A stretch of 64,000 nt of DNA from Hyphomicrobiales bacterium (GTDB lineage Bacteria > Pseudomonadota > Alphaproteobacteria > Rhizobiales > Beijerinckiaceae). Below the pieces are notes generated by a model. The model did not search any database and was not told where the DNA came from. It saw only the letters and a program-made list of their open reading frames with translations. The translations under genes were made by a program, and so were the position numbers. Below are positions 18,653 to 29,200 of this stretch, one piece after another (the stretch's first letter is position 1; each line of letters begins with the position of its first letter). Location of the stretch: NCBI GenBank assembly GCA_947455725.1, contig CANGPL010000001.1, positions 61,545 through 125,544 on the forward strand, read 5' to 3'.

Positions 18653-18671
18653 AATCGGATTTTATCCGATT
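18653..18671 (+). other. Small hairpin in the flagellin 2 leader
   Basis: AATCGGA and TCCGATT form a perfect 7-bp stem with a 5-base loop, followed by TTTTT and ending about 25 bases before the flagellin 2 ATG. It could be a weak terminator or attenuator, or a translational control element. Confidence 0.4.
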
Positions 18672-18696
18672 TTTGCTGTTTGTGATGGAGTGGGGA

Positions 18697-19551
18697 ATGA
18701 CAGTTATCGGAACCAATGTCGCGGCGCTCAAGGCCGAGATGGCTTTAACCAAGAATAGTCGCGATCTTCAATCCGCGATGGAAAAGCTTTCGACGGGGAA
18801 GCGCATCAATGCCGCGTCCGATGATGCAGCCGGCATTGCAGAAATTGCCAGAATGTCGACCGAGATCAGTGGTATCGGACAGGCAATTAAAAACGCCAAC
18901 GATGGTATTTCCATTCTTAAGACATCTGATTCCGCCACCGGCTCAATCACTAACATGTTGCAGCGGATGCGCGAATTAGCGATTCAGGCCGCGAACGGGA
19001 CAAATGCGTCGTCCGATATTCAATCGCTAAATACGGAATACCAGCAACTTTATTCAGAAATTAAGCGAGTTGCTTCCACGACGGAATGGAACAGCTCCAA
19101 ATTGCTTGATGGCACGTTCAGCGCAGGCGTTTCGCTTTTTGTCGGCTACTCGTCCAATGCGGACGGAAAGATTTCCGCTTCTATTCCAAGTTTTGATCCG
19201 ACTGCCGGGGCGACTAATTCGCTGGTCGATGGATTTTCTGCCATCAGCGGCTCCACCATTTCTGCCGGAAGCAACGCAACGGACCTTCTTGCAAAGATCT
19301 CCCTTGCCATCAGTGGCGTTAATAAAGTCCGTTCAACACTTGGCGCTACGGTTAATCGCTTGCAATTTACCGTCGATAATCTAACCAATATGAGCACGAG
19401 TATTTCCGCATCCCGAAGCCAAATTCAGGACGTAGACTATTCTCAAGCGACCGCCGAACTGGCTCGTGGCCAAATTCTCCAACAAGCGGCTACGGCTATG
19501 CTGGCGCAGGCCAATCAGCAACCTCAATTGGTTCTCGCACTCTTGAAATAG
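18697..19551 (+). CDS. Flagellin 2
   Basis: 284 residues from MTVIGTNVAAL. The frame opens at 18673, but the ATG at 18697 follows GGAGTGGGGA and aligns with the start of the other flagellins. It has the same architecture: [20 protein letters not shown] near residues 32-51 and C-terminal QANQQPQLVLALLK. It differs from flagellins 1 and 3 at several otherwise shared positions, such as AEIARMSTEISGIGQAIKNA where the others have a [16 protein letters not shown] type sequence, so it is the most divergent of the three. No clear promoter was found in its 160-base leader; a small hairpin lies there. Confidence 0.94.
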   Translation: MTVIGTNVAALKAEMALTKNSRDLQSAMEKLSTGKRINAASDDAAGIAEIARMSTEISGIGQAIKNANDGISILKTSDSATGSITNMLQRMRELAIQAANGTNASSDIQSLNTEYQQLYSEIKRVASTTEWNSSKLLDGTFSAGVSLFVGYSSNADGKISASIPSFDPTAGATNSLVDGFSAISGSTISAGSNATDLLAKISLAISGVNKVRSTLGATVNRLQFTVDNLTNMSTSISASRSQIQDVDYSQATAELARGQILQQAATAMLAQANQQPQLVLALLK

Positions 19552-19575
19552 AAACAGATAAGCTTGCGGTGATGA

Positions 19576-19591
19576 TGGCATAAAACTTGCT
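19576..19591 (+). promoter_or_regulatory. Sigma-54-type promoter of fliD
   Basis: TGGCATAAAACTTGCT: GG-N10-GC spacing is exact and the TTGCT element is perfect. The predicted transcription start is near 19602, about 39 bases before the fliD ATG. Confidence 0.75.
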
Positions 19592-19640
19592 AATACCGGC
19601 CTGAGGTGTGGTCAATAAAGGCCCGGGTGAGGTCATTATC

Positions 19641-21467
19641 ATGGTAACGAGTGTTAGTAATAGCAGCAGTGTTCCAACGACAACTGCGTCGACGGCTAGC
19701 ACAACCATGTCGTCTCCGACCTCATCCAACTCAACGACTTCCAAGACGGCGACGATTGGCAGCAGCATCATCAATAGCCTTACCGGCGCGACGATTAATA
19801 TTCAAAATTTAGCCCAGCAGCTGACAGATGCCACCAAAGCTGGGCGTCAATCGATCATCGATTCCCGTAAAGCGTTGGCAGACGCCAAAATATCAGCGAT
19901 CGGACAAATTACTTCAGCGGCAAATACGTTTCAAACATCGCTGACCGGATTAGGTAGCAGTAAAGCGATCTCATATACGACCCAGAGCTCTGATCCAACG
20001 GTGGCGGATTTTTCGTTTAAATCCTTCATTCAGCCAAAGCCCTTGAACTTCACCTTTTCCGTTAAGCAGCTTGCGACCGAAAATATCGTTACTTTACCCC
20101 CGATTTCGGCGTCGGCCACAAATTTGCTCGGGTCCAGCACGAGCCGCCTTCTAACCCTTTTTGCAGCGCCACCTATTGCAAGCGCTCCAGTCGCGTCAGG
20201 ATCAAATCCAACAAATCTTGCAATTCCCGCAGGCAGTCTCACGCCGGGAAGCACAATGAATTTGTCTCTACCGACTACTGGTGGAGCAAGTCAAAACGTG
20301 CAAGTTAACGTTCCCGCGTCGGGTGATCTCAACGATTTTATTGCTAGCATCAACACATCGATTGCCAGAACAGGGAGCGCAGCGCCAATTGCCTCGCTTG
20401 GACAAGATGGCGCATCCGTTTCCTTTTCTTATAACGGCTCACCACAGCCTACCGGCTCAATCAGTCTATCGACAAGCATCAAGCAATTTGATCTCTCGGG
20501 CTATAAAAAACTAAGCGATCTCGCCAATGACATCACGGCCGTATCCGGTTTTAGCGCGAATGTTATGAACGCGCCTTCGGGCGGCGATACATTACAATAT
20601 CTGCAAATCAGCCATGGCACCGGTGTCGCGAATAATTTTAACGTGGCGATCACAGATCCGAATGATTCCCAGCCTTTAACCACGGGGCTTAGCACGGATC
20701 AGGGATCCGGCCCCATCATTCAAACGGGCCAAGATGCAATCATTAATGCCGCCGGCATTGATTATACGTCTTCAACGAACTCATTCTCGAATTTAATTAC
20801 GGGCGTGACGATTAATGTGCACGCTCCAACAACTGGCTCAAGCCAAGTTAATTTATCGACCTCCATCAATACATCTGGTCTCTTAAATGCGATGCAAACC
20901 ATCGTTTCGGGCTATAATAACCTTCTAACGACGGTTCAGAGTTCCATCAAATATGATGCCGATGCCGCAAAAAGAGGTGGGTTAGCGAATGATTGGGTCG
21001 CACAATCCTTTCTTTCGCAATTGCGACAATTGACCACAACATCCATCGCCGGGTCAGGCACGACACCCGTAACTTTGGCCGATATTGGCGTGAAGACGAA
21101 CCTCGATGGATCGTTAAGCATCGACACCGCCATGGTTGACCGCGTCAGCCAAAATAACCCGCAATTGTTGGCCGATGTCATAGCGTCCACCAACACGTCG
21201 ACTGGTGCGATCGATCTTATGACAAACCTGAATAAAGTTATCACCAGCCCAGCTGCACCAATTCAGGTGGAATTGACGCAGGTTCAGGGCAAGGATGAGC
21301 AGGCGATTGCCGATGATCAGACGAAGTTGGATACGGAAATGGCCGCTCTTCAACAGCGTTATCTCACGCAATTTACGGCTATGCAGGCAATTCTTGATTC
21401 AACAAAGAATGATCAATCCGGCCTGACGAACATGATGTCGTCTTGGTCGGCCGGCCTTAAAGCATAA
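19641..21467 (+). CDS. fliD: Flagellar hook-associated protein 2 (filament cap)
   Basis: 608 residues from the ATG at 19641, which follows GAGG; the frame extends to 19608 without support. FliD caps the growing filament and guides flagellin folding. The N-terminus is a Ser/Thr-rich low-complexity tail (about 1-35), then the FliD N-terminal domain (IINSLTGATINIQNLAQQL and helices to about 100). The C-terminal domain is typical: MQTIVSGYNNLLTTVQSSI, then YLTQFTAMQAILDSTKNDQ and a Leu/Trp-containing end. It is close behind flagellin 2 and has its own sigma-54-type promoter. Confidence 0.9.
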   Translation: MVTSVSNSSSVPTTTASTASTTMSSPTSSNSTTSKTATIGSSIINSLTGATINIQNLAQQLTDATKAGRQSIIDSRKALADAKISAIGQITSAANTFQTSLTGLGSSKAISYTTQSSDPTVADFSFKSFIQPKPLNFTFSVKQLATENIVTLPPISASATNLLGSSTSRLLTLFAAPPIASAPVASGSNPTNLAIPAGSLTPGSTMNLSLPTTGGASQNVQVNVPASGDLNDFIASINTSIARTGSAAPIASLGQDGASVSFSYNGSPQPTGSISLSTSIKQFDLSGYKKLSDLANDITAVSGFSANVMNAPSGGDTLQYLQISHGTGVANNFNVAITDPNDSQPLTTGLSTDQGSGPIIQTGQDAIINAAGIDYTSSTNSFSNLITGVTINVHAPTTGSSQVNLSTSINTSGLLNAMQTIVSGYNNLLTTVQSSIKYDADAAKRGGLANDWVAQSFLSQLRQLTTTSIAGSGTTPVTLADIGVKTNLDGSLSIDTAMVDRVSQNNPQLLADVIASTNTSTGAIDLMTNLNKVITSPAAPIQVELTQVQGKDEQAIADDQTKLDTEMAALQQRYLTQFTAMQAILDSTKNDQSGLTNMMSSWSAGLKA

Positions 21468-21505
21468 GTTTTAGATTAAATGGGAGATTATACCCAGATG
21501 TGGAC

Positions 21506-21533
21506 CGGGCGCGAAGTTTACACCTCGCGCCCG
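21506..21533 (+). terminator. Possible terminator hairpin after fliD
   Basis: CGGGCGCGA (21506-21514) and TCGCGCCCG (21525-21533) form a perfect 9-bp GC-rich stem 38 bases past the fliD stop. A C run follows instead of U residues, so efficiency is uncertain. Confidence 0.4.
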
Positions 21534-21967
21534 TCCCCCCACGGCTCTGGGCACAGCCCCTGCCGCAATCGTTCTGCGATAGCGGCGAAGAGAACAGTGC
21601 AAACATTGATGGGGAACCAATGCAGTCCGGACTGTCGCCGTGGTACGGGAGTTATACCCGATCCCCGTAGCGTTAATGACGGGTCAATGTGGAATTTCTT
21701 TAGCGCAGCGAACGGGTCGAAATTACTTTTTTTAAAGCGCTACGATAATCGCATGACTTTGGCCATATCTCTAAATAAGCTAAATATATCAGATATTTAT
21801 TGTCTATCTTCTGTTTATAAAAAACGCTGTCTCAACCGTGTTCTCAATTGGCCTAAGCGATATGAAATTATTAAAAATACACAACTGCGCTTGTCTCTGG
21901 TGGGTGTAGCGGAATGGAAATCGGATCAAATTCGGATGATACAAGAAAATTATTTCTACGTCTGGGC

Positions 21968-21994
21968 TAAAATTTTCACACTTCGCCCCGTCCT
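21968..21994 (+). promoter_or_regulatory. TAAA-N15-CCGT motif upstream of octapeptide-repeat gene 2
   Basis: TAAA, 15 bases, then CCCGTCCT. The -10-like element ends 71 bases before the ATG, almost the same distance as in repeat gene 3 (72 bases). Confidence 0.4.
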
Positions 21995-22064
21995 ACCCTT
22001 TGATCACCATCCCCATGCTTGGACGATGGCGTAAAGATATTTGGATCTGTTGTAGGGGGCTTTT

Positions 22065-25000
22065 ATGAGCTTAATCCCAATTTCCTTTGGGTCGGTTAAC
22101 GTGACATCCGTTGCGCAATTAACGACTCGGCAGATCGCAACGCTGAATTCGACTCAAGTGCAGTCGATGAGTACAACGGAAGTTTCGACGCTTAGTGCGA
22201 CACAGATTGATGCGCTTCCTGTTTCGCAACTAACGACCGATCAGATCCAATCACTTACAAATCTCGAAGTATCAGAGCTGACAACAAGTCAGGTTCAGTC
22301 ACTATCGACGGATCAATTTGCTAGCCTGTCATCCGCCCAACTGGGCGCCATGCAGGTTGCGCAGTTGAAAAGTATTACAACCGATCAAATGCAGGTCATT
22401 CCGGCCGCTTCAATCACCCGCGCTGAAATTGCGGCTTTTTCAACGGCGCAGATTAGTGCCTTAACGACCACTCAGGTTGCCGGTCTGAATTTTACCCAGT
22501 TGCAGGCGATGTCTGGCGCACAATTGGCGAGCCTTTCAACCGATCGTGTGAATGTCATTACGACAACCGCCCTAGTGACGTTGACCGATACGCAGCTACA
22601 TGCGTTAAAATCCAACCAGATTTCGGGGCTTAATAACGATCAGATTGATGCCCTATTCAATTCGAACAAGTTTTCCGTAACGATCAGCCAGATGCCCGGA
22701 CTCACCTCGGATCAGGTCGGGCATCTCTCGACCGACGAAGTGAGAAAGCTCACCGCAGGCCAATTGGTCTGGATGGTTACGAGCCAAACGAGCCTGTTCT
22801 CGTCAACTCAAGTGGCCGCTCTCACACCGACGCAGATGAACTTCATTTCAGCCGATAAATTTGCTAATTTTGCAACTGATCGTATCGCGGTTCTGTCTAC
22901 CAACCAGATCCATGCCTTATCTGGTATTCAGCTGGCAGGATTCGGATCCGATAATCTAAATTCGCTTTCGACCGATGACCTTGAATCATTAACGGCTGCA
23001 CAACTTGCCGGACTTACAACTAATCAAGTTCAAAATTTAACGACAGATAATTTTAAGGTTCTATCAGGTCGGGCACTAACTGGTCTGACGTCTGCCCAAA
23101 TGAACGCGTTAACAACGGCCGAATTGCACGCGCTTACGGCCACGCAATTGCGTTCGTTCTCCGGGCAGCAGCTTGCGGCAACTGGCAGTAATTTGGTTGA
23201 TAGTGAATCCGTTCTGGAAACATCTTCCGTTCAACTGCTTACGCCACAACAAATTAGCGGAATGACGACAGCACAGATTGTGGGTCTCTCGACGGCGCAA
23301 TTCTCTGCCTTGTCGGCGTCCGCGATGACCGGATTCACGCAGAGCCAGCTTACAAATCTATCAACTGACGAAGTGTCAAGCTTTACCACGGTACAGGTCG
23401 CAGCTTTAACGCCCACACAATTAGGCGCACTCGATCCAACGAAAATTTCAACGCTCGGAACTGCAAATCTCAATATTCTTTCGAATGATCAAATCAAGGG
23501 TCTAACAATCGCTCAATTTGCGGCATTTACGACGGATCAAATCAACGCGTTCAATACAACAAAATTCTCGAGTGTATCACGTGGCCAGCTACAAGCAATT
23601 GCCGCCGCTGATTTTAATAGTATTCAAACTGATAAAATTAATGCGCTCTCGGCCGCTCAGGTAGGTGGCTTAACCACCGCTCAGATTAATTCACTATCGG
23701 GCACCAATTTTGCAGCCATTTCAGCAGCAGGTGTTGTCGGCCTAACGACATCCTTGATGAACGCCATGACATCGGCAGAGACGTCAGCGTTAACGTCTGT
23801 GCAGTTGAAAAATCTGACGGCAACACAGCTAAGCGCACTGAATACCAAGAGTTTAAATGGTCTGACGACCACCTTGATAAGCACGCTGGCCGCAACTCAG
23901 ATATCAGGTCTTACGACATTCCAGGTCAATATGCTGACGACAGTCAATGTGGCCGCGATATCCGGTGGCGCGATTACGGGTTTGAAGACCAACCAAATTG
24001 CTGCGTTAACGACCGCACAGCTTCAAGCCTTTTCGACGACCCAGCTCCGCGCTTTCTCGGGTAGCCAATTCGCAGCGGCCGATGGTAGCTTAACGGCCAC
24101 GAACGTCATTGCGACATCAAGTGCGGCTTCATTGACGCCGTCGCAGCTCGCAGGACTAACGACAGATCAGGTTTCCAGCCTTACAACGGGCCAATTCGCT
24201 TCGCTGACAATCTCGGCGGTTAAGGGTTTAACCCAATCGCAATTGGCGAAAGTCACTTCAGATCAGGTAGCTGCTTTGACAAGCGGCCAGCTAAAGTCAC
24301 TTTCAGCAACCCAGCTCGGCGCTCTGGATGCCGCCGTCTTCGGTAAGATCAGCACCGGCAACATCAGCCTCCTTTCTGTTGATCAGATCAAAGGCCTGAC
24401 AAGTGCCCAGATCCATGCGCTTTCAACGGCTCAGCTCAATGCTTTTGATACGTCGCGCTTCGTGGCATTGTCGAAGGCTCAGCTTGATGCCATTGCGGCT
24501 GCCGATTTTAACAATATTACAACGGCAAAGTTACGTACCCTTACCGCCGATCAAGTCAGCTATCTTTCGTCTGATCAAATTAGTCAGCTCTCATCGGATA
24601 GTTTCCGCGCGTTAAAGGGTTCTAGCCTTGTAAGCCTCACGTCAGCCCAGATGTCGGCTTTAACAACGCTTGAGACATCTGCATTGACGACCGAACAGGT
24701 TCGTTCGATTAACGGAAGTCAATTGGGTGGAATTAGCACCGACAGCTTAAACGCAATCTCGACAGCATTGTTGAACTCGCTCGCGCCTTCTCAATTGGCC
24801 GGCCTCACAACTACGCAAATTAACAATCTTAAAACGGCCAATTTTGCAGCACTCTCGGGTACGGCTGTAACGGGTCTCACGACGGTGCAATTGGCGGCAA
24901 CCTCAGCTGGTGAGATAAGTGCTTTAACGTCAATACAAATGCGCTCCTTGTCGGCCAAGCAGCTCGGTGCTTTAGGATCAGCCAATATTGCTTCGCTCAA

Positions 25001-25946
25001 CACCTTGGCAATTAAAATATTGTCAGCAGCACAAGTAGCTGGATTTACAACGGATCAGATTAAAGGATTGACATCGACACAGTTCGCAAGTCTTACGGCG
25101 CAAGGCGCGTCAGGACTTACGACCAAGCAAATGGCAGCCTTAACCTCTGATCAGGTAGCCAGTCTAACGACTGATCAAATAAAGTCCATGCGTGGTGCGC
25201 AATTCGGTCAAATTGCCACGGCGAATTTAAGCTCACTTAGTACAACCAATATTCGCGCTTTGTCGGCCGCCCAGATCAATGGCTTCACGACAACCCAGCT
25301 CAGTAGTTTATCCACGACACAGTTTGTGGCATTGACGAGCGCCGCGGTTTCCGGATTGTCCACCAGCCAGATTTCGGCACTTACGACACGTGAAGTTAAT
25401 TCGTTATTGACAGCTCAGGTTGGCGCATTAACAGGTACGCAGATTAGGTCCTTTACATCGGATCAGCTGGCCAAATTAACAACGACAAATATGGCAGCAC
25501 TTTCTGCGCTGCAGGTTCAGGGCTTTACCACAGATCAGATTAAATTGCTGTCAACACAACAGTTTACGTCTCTTTCAACTAGCGGTATGGCTGCTTTGTC
25601 AACTAACCAGATCGCAAATCTGACCACTGGTGAGTTGTCGCAGCTCTCAACCACGCAGGTACGCCTCTTCTCCGCTAACCAGTTGGCAGCAATTAATGCC
25701 GCCGATATCACCCAATTGGGTGCAGCTGGCATTAGTGCACTTACTGTTGGGCAAGTAAGAGGCATAACGGTCGATCAAATTGGCCAAATGACCACAGATC
25801 AGGTGACGACCTTGAGCGCCGGTCAATTGAAGACCTTAACGATTAGCCAGGTTGGTGGTTTTACCCCCGCTCAGGTGAATACGTTGACGACCCAACAGTT
25901 GAGTTATCTCACGGATGCACAGAAGGCTGCTTTGACGATCGTTTAA
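22065..25946 (+). CDS. Octapeptide-repeat protein 2 (1293 aa)
   Basis: After MSLIPISFGSVNVTS, the protein is about 155 octapeptide units of the L-[ST]-[ST]-x-Q-[ILV]-x-[AGN] type. The repeat is broken briefly at about residue 370 (ATGSNLVDSESVLETSS) and again at the matching place in a second copy (AADGSLTATNVIATSSAAS); the two blocks are about 897 bases apart, showing an internal duplication. The C-terminus leaves the pattern as LTDAQKAALTIV. No signal peptide, membrane segment or cysteine. A strong ribosome site (AGGGGGC) precedes the ATG and a good terminator follows. Function unknown; its setting between fliD and flagellin 3 suggests a flagellum-related extracellular role. Confidence 0.85.
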   Translation: MSLIPISFGSVNVTSVAQLTTRQIATLNSTQVQSMSTTEVSTLSATQIDALPVSQLTTDQIQSLTNLEVSELTTSQVQSLSTDQFASLSSAQLGAMQVAQLKSITTDQMQVIPAASITRAEIAAFSTAQISALTTTQVAGLNFTQLQAMSGAQLASLSTDRVNVITTTALVTLTDTQLHALKSNQISGLNNDQIDALFNSNKFSVTISQMPGLTSDQVGHLSTDEVRKLTAGQLVWMVTSQTSLFSSTQVAALTPTQMNFISADKFANFATDRIAVLSTNQIHALSGIQLAGFGSDNLNSLSTDDLESLTAAQLAGLTTNQVQNLTTDNFKVLSGRALTGLTSAQMNALTTAELHALTATQLRSFSGQQLAATGSNLVDSESVLETSSVQLLTPQQISGMTTAQIVGLSTAQFSALSASAMTGFTQSQLTNLSTDEVSSFTTVQVAALTPTQLGALDPTKISTLGTANLNILSNDQIKGLTIAQFAAFTTDQINAFNTTKFSSVSRGQLQAIAAADFNSIQTDKINALSAAQVGGLTTAQINSLSGTNFAAISAAGVVGLTTSLMNAMTSAETSALTSVQLKNLTATQLSALNTKSLNGLTTTLISTLAATQISGLTTFQVNMLTTVNVAAISGGAITGLKTNQIAALTTAQLQAFSTTQLRAFSGSQFAAADGSLTATNVIATSSAASLTPSQLAGLTTDQVSSLTTGQFASLTISAVKGLTQSQLAKVTSDQVAALTSGQLKSLSATQLGALDAAVFGKISTGNISLLSVDQIKGLTSAQIHALSTAQLNAFDTSRFVALSKAQLDAIAAADFNNITTAKLRTLTADQVSYLSSDQISQLSSDSFRALKGSSLVSLTSAQMSALTTLETSALTTEQVRSINGSQLGGISTDSLNAISTALLNSLAPSQLAGLTTTQINNLKTANFAALSGTAVTGLTTVQLAATSAGEISALTSIQMRSLSAKQLGALGSANIASLNTLAIKILSAAQVAGFTTDQIKGLTSTQFASLTAQGASGLTTKQMAALTSDQVASLTTDQIKSMRGAQFGQIATANLSSLSTTNIRALSAAQINGFTTTQLSSLSTTQFVALTSAAVSGLSTSQISALTTREVNSLLTAQVGALTGTQIRSFTSDQLAKLTTTNMAALSALQVQGFTTDQIKLLSTQQFTSLSTSGMAALSTNQIANLTTGELSQLSTTQVRLFSANQLAAINAADITQLGAAGISALTVGQVRGITVDQIGQMTTDQVTTLSAGQLKTLTISQVGGFTPAQVNTLTTQQLSYLTDAQKAALTIV
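23061..24854 (+). repeat. Tandem duplication, two units of about 897 bp, inside repeat gene 2
   Basis: Marker segments align between the two units: LSGRALTGL (23061) with ISGGAITGL (23958), FSGQQLAA (23157) with FSGSQFAA (24054), and ETSALTS (23778) with ETSALTT (24672). Spacing is 894-897 bases, so one codon differs. The copies are diverged at the DNA level, so the duplication is not recent. Confidence 0.7.
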
Positions 25947-25966
25947 AGTAACTTCAAATCTAAATC

Positions 25967-26001
25967 AGGCCGTTATCGATTGGCTCGATAGCGGCCTTTT
26001 T
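25967..26001 (+). terminator. Strong terminator after octapeptide-repeat gene 2
   Basis: AGGCCGTTATCGA (25967-25979) pairs with TCGATAGCGGCCT (25985-25997) with one G-U pair, a 5-base loop and a TTTTT run. A classic rho-independent terminator. Confidence 0.9.
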
Positions 26002-26120
26002 ATGTGAATTCTGTACTGGAAAGCCGCCACACTTTCAGCGGTCCATTTCTTGAATCGACCCAATTTTTAGCTGTTGGATGGCGTTCATCTTGAATGAAAA
26101 CGAATTGTCACTTTTCGCGT

Positions 26121-26147
26121 TAAAATTATTTCATCGGCTGCCGTCTT
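26121..26147 (+). promoter_or_regulatory. TAAA-N15-GCCGT motif upstream of octapeptide-repeat gene 3
   Basis: TAAA at 26121-26124, 15 bases, GCCGTCTT at 26140-26147. This is the closest of the three to the sigma-28 consensus (GCCG). It ends 72 bases before the ATG. Confidence 0.45.
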
Positions 26148-26218
26148 TTGTCTCAGGGAATATTGTTCTGAATTTGATCCCATGTGGATTAGCCTATTGA
26201 GTAGGTTAGGAGGCGTAA

Positions 26219-29200
26219 ATGAGTTTAACTCTGTCTGGATTGGCCGGCTATACCCCAGTGGGCCCTTATACGCCTTCTAACATTTCACAATTATCGTCAG
26301 CTACATTTGCGACGCTGACCTCAACAGATATCGCGACAATTGGCACCGAGCAGATCCAATTTCTGCAGCCTAGTCAGATCGCCTATCTCGACTCAGTTCA
26401 AATTCAGGGCATAACAACGGCACAGGCGCCTAATCTATCGCCTGCCGATATCGCTCAATTAAGCAGTGATCAGATAAACAATATTAGCACTGATGTTATC
26501 GGTTCACTGACTGCAGTTCAGGTTCAATCTTTGACGACCGGGCAATTGTCGGCAATGACAACGGCCGCTATTGCGGCTCTGACCTCAGTACAGCTTGACG
26601 CGATGAATGCAACGCAGCTTCAAAGCATTGCAACGAATAATATGTCAGCGCTTTCAACTAATGCGCTTCCAACCCTAAATCAGGATCAACTTCAGGCATT
26701 CACAACGGATCAGGTCGATGGTCTTTCGACTGACCAATTGAGCGCACTTGTTGCTTCGGCAAATTTTAATATTTCTGTTACCCAATTGAACGCTCTGACG
26801 ACGGATAGTCTGCAGGCTCTTGGTAGCCCGGGTGCAGCGCTTCTATCGCCAACGCAGATTGCTGGATTAACCACTGCCAATTTGAATGCGCTAACGTCTG
26901 ACCAAGCCGCCGCGTTGAATACTCGCCAGGTCGCGTCATTAACCACTGAACAAATACAGAATATTGCGACAAGCGTTCTCGATAATATTTCTACGGCAGC
27001 CATCCCGGTTTTATCAGCGTCGCAGGTTGCTGCGTTTACATCTGATACGGTTCCGACCTTAACAAGTGCCCAGTTTGCAGTCATAACAGCCGAAGAGATT
27101 TCGAATTTAACAACCAGCGCCCTGTCTGGATTGGCGCAGGGCCATATCGCCAATTTGTTACCCAGCCAATTGGCAGGATTAACATCTGACCAAATCTCAT
27201 CGTTGCGTACCGATCAAATTCTGGCATTGGGCTCCACGGCTATCAGTAACTTGACAGCTCGGCAGACGGCGGGTCTGACATCAGTGCAGGTACCCGTTTT
27301 AGCGGCGCTTCAAATTGCCTCTTTCAAGCCATCGCAGATCCAGTCTTTCAGCTCGAGTGTCATTCAAAGTCTTACACAGTCGCAGGTGTCGGCTATTACG
27401 TCTGACCAGTTGAATAGCTTTTTGACCACGCAGCTTTCTGCCTTTACAACAGACCAAGTTGCCGGTCTAACGCCGGCTACTTTTGGTAGCATTATACCAT
27501 CCCAATTGGCGAAATTCTCGTCAAGCCAAGTCAATGCGCTCACCTATAACGAGATGCAGCAGTTGAATTCTGCGCAAGCTGCAGCGCTGACCTCGACACA
27601 ACTTGCAAATATTAGCAGCGTTCAGTTACGAGCTTTGACGTCTGCAGCGTTTTCTGGTTTCACTGCAACGCAGCTCTCAAGGCTCGCATCGAGCCAGTTT
27701 GCCGTCCTCACCGACGGTGAGTTCAGCGTACTGACTTCAGCGCAATTATCGGGTATTTCAACGAGTGACCTTTCTCAAATTTCAGGCACTCAGATTGGGT
27801 TGATCGCGACGAGCGTGATTTCTGCTCTATCGACGGGTCAAGCCGCAGCTTTGAGCTCAGACCAGACCGCCCGATTCACAAATGATCAAGTGTTAGCTCT
27901 AAATTCAAAGCAAATTAGCGCGCTTACTACTAGTGTCACGGGATCGCTTACAAATGCTGTGATTCAAGCGCTTACAAGTGACCAAGTGAAGGGTTTAACT
28001 TCGGCGCAGATGAATGCCTTGTCCCAATCCGATTTTCGTTTTGCGGCATTGAACACCGACCAGCTCGGGGCATTGTCCACATATGCTGTGTCTGGCGTTC
28101 AGAATTCGGCACTTGGAGCTATTACAACAGCACAGTTTAATGCATTAACGACGTCTTCTGTTAGTATCCTTTCCTCTGCTCAATTGGGCGCACTGTCCGC
28201 CGATCAGGCCAAGGGAATTGCGACGTCCGAGATTGCCGCGATTTCAACGGGTGCAATTAATGGACTTTCTGTTTCGGCTATCGGAGCATTGGATACGACG
28301 CAAGCTGCAACTCTGACGTCAAGCCAATTTAATGCCTTGTCGACGGATCAGATTCAGGGTCTTACCTCGACTGAAATTAGCGCATTAACCAATACAGTCG
28401 TATCAAGTCTGACAACCAAACAAATTAATGCCCTGACGGCCGATAATGTAGCTGGCCTTTCGACGACGCAGGTCGCTCAACTTTCGGCCACTAAGATTTC
28501 CGCTCTCACAACCTCTGCCGTTAGCGGTTTGACAACGTCACAGGTTGCTGCGTTGTCTTCATTGCAAGTGAATGCGCTCTCAACGAGCGTATTTGCAAGC
28601 TTCACTTCTACCGAAATCAACAGCCTAACAACGACGGTCATCGCTAATCTATCGTCCACGCAAGTCGCTACGCTTTCGTCCGATCAGGCGTCGGGTCTTT
28701 CGACAGGCCAGATCTCGGTATTATCCGCCGTTAATACTTCTAAACTGACAACCGCAGTTGTGGGCAGCTTGACATCGGATCAGGTTGGCACGCTGTCGTC
28801 GAGCCAGGTTAACAGCCTCAATTCTGCCCAGATGAACAGTCTGACATCCACTGAATTGACGGGTCTGCAGACAACTGCCATTGCGAATTTGACAACAGAT
28901 CGGGTGAAATTACTAACATCCGCTCAAGTTGCCGGTTTGGGTGCAAGCCAAATTGGATCCTTTACGCCAGGCCTGAACGTTTCGGCCTTGCAGACTTCGG
29001 TTGTCGCTAATTTGACGTCTACCCAGCTTGGCGGTTTGACTTCCAGCGAAGTCAACGCACTTAATTCGGTACAAGTCGCCAGCTTGACGTCGGTCGAAAT
29101 TTCGAGCCTTTCGACGACTGTTGTTAAGAACCTTTCCGGCAACCAGTTGAAGCTGCTAACATCGGTTCAGGCCGGCGGTCTTCAGACTTCACAGATTGCG

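Larger units (their letters stand above)
21468..22064. other. Long intergenic region between fliD and repeat gene 2 (597 bp)
   Basis: It contains the hairpin near 21506, an AT-rich stretch (about 21715-21970) and a TAAA-N15-CCGT motif at 21968. One 184-codon open frame (21480-22034) crosses it but has a composition unlike the neighbouring genes and no recognisable domain, so I do not call it. Confidence 0.5.

Noticed and set aside
21480..22034. 184-codon open frame after fliD
   Set aside because: Composition rich in Cys, Arg and Trp, no recognisable domain, overlaps a terminator-like hairpin and a promoter candidate, and shows no ribosome site.
24791..29142. Many antisense open frames of 60-150 codons within the repeat genes
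   Set aside because: They arise from the repeated codon pattern of the sense strand (Leu-Thr-Thr-x-Gln read backwards) and have no start signals of their own.
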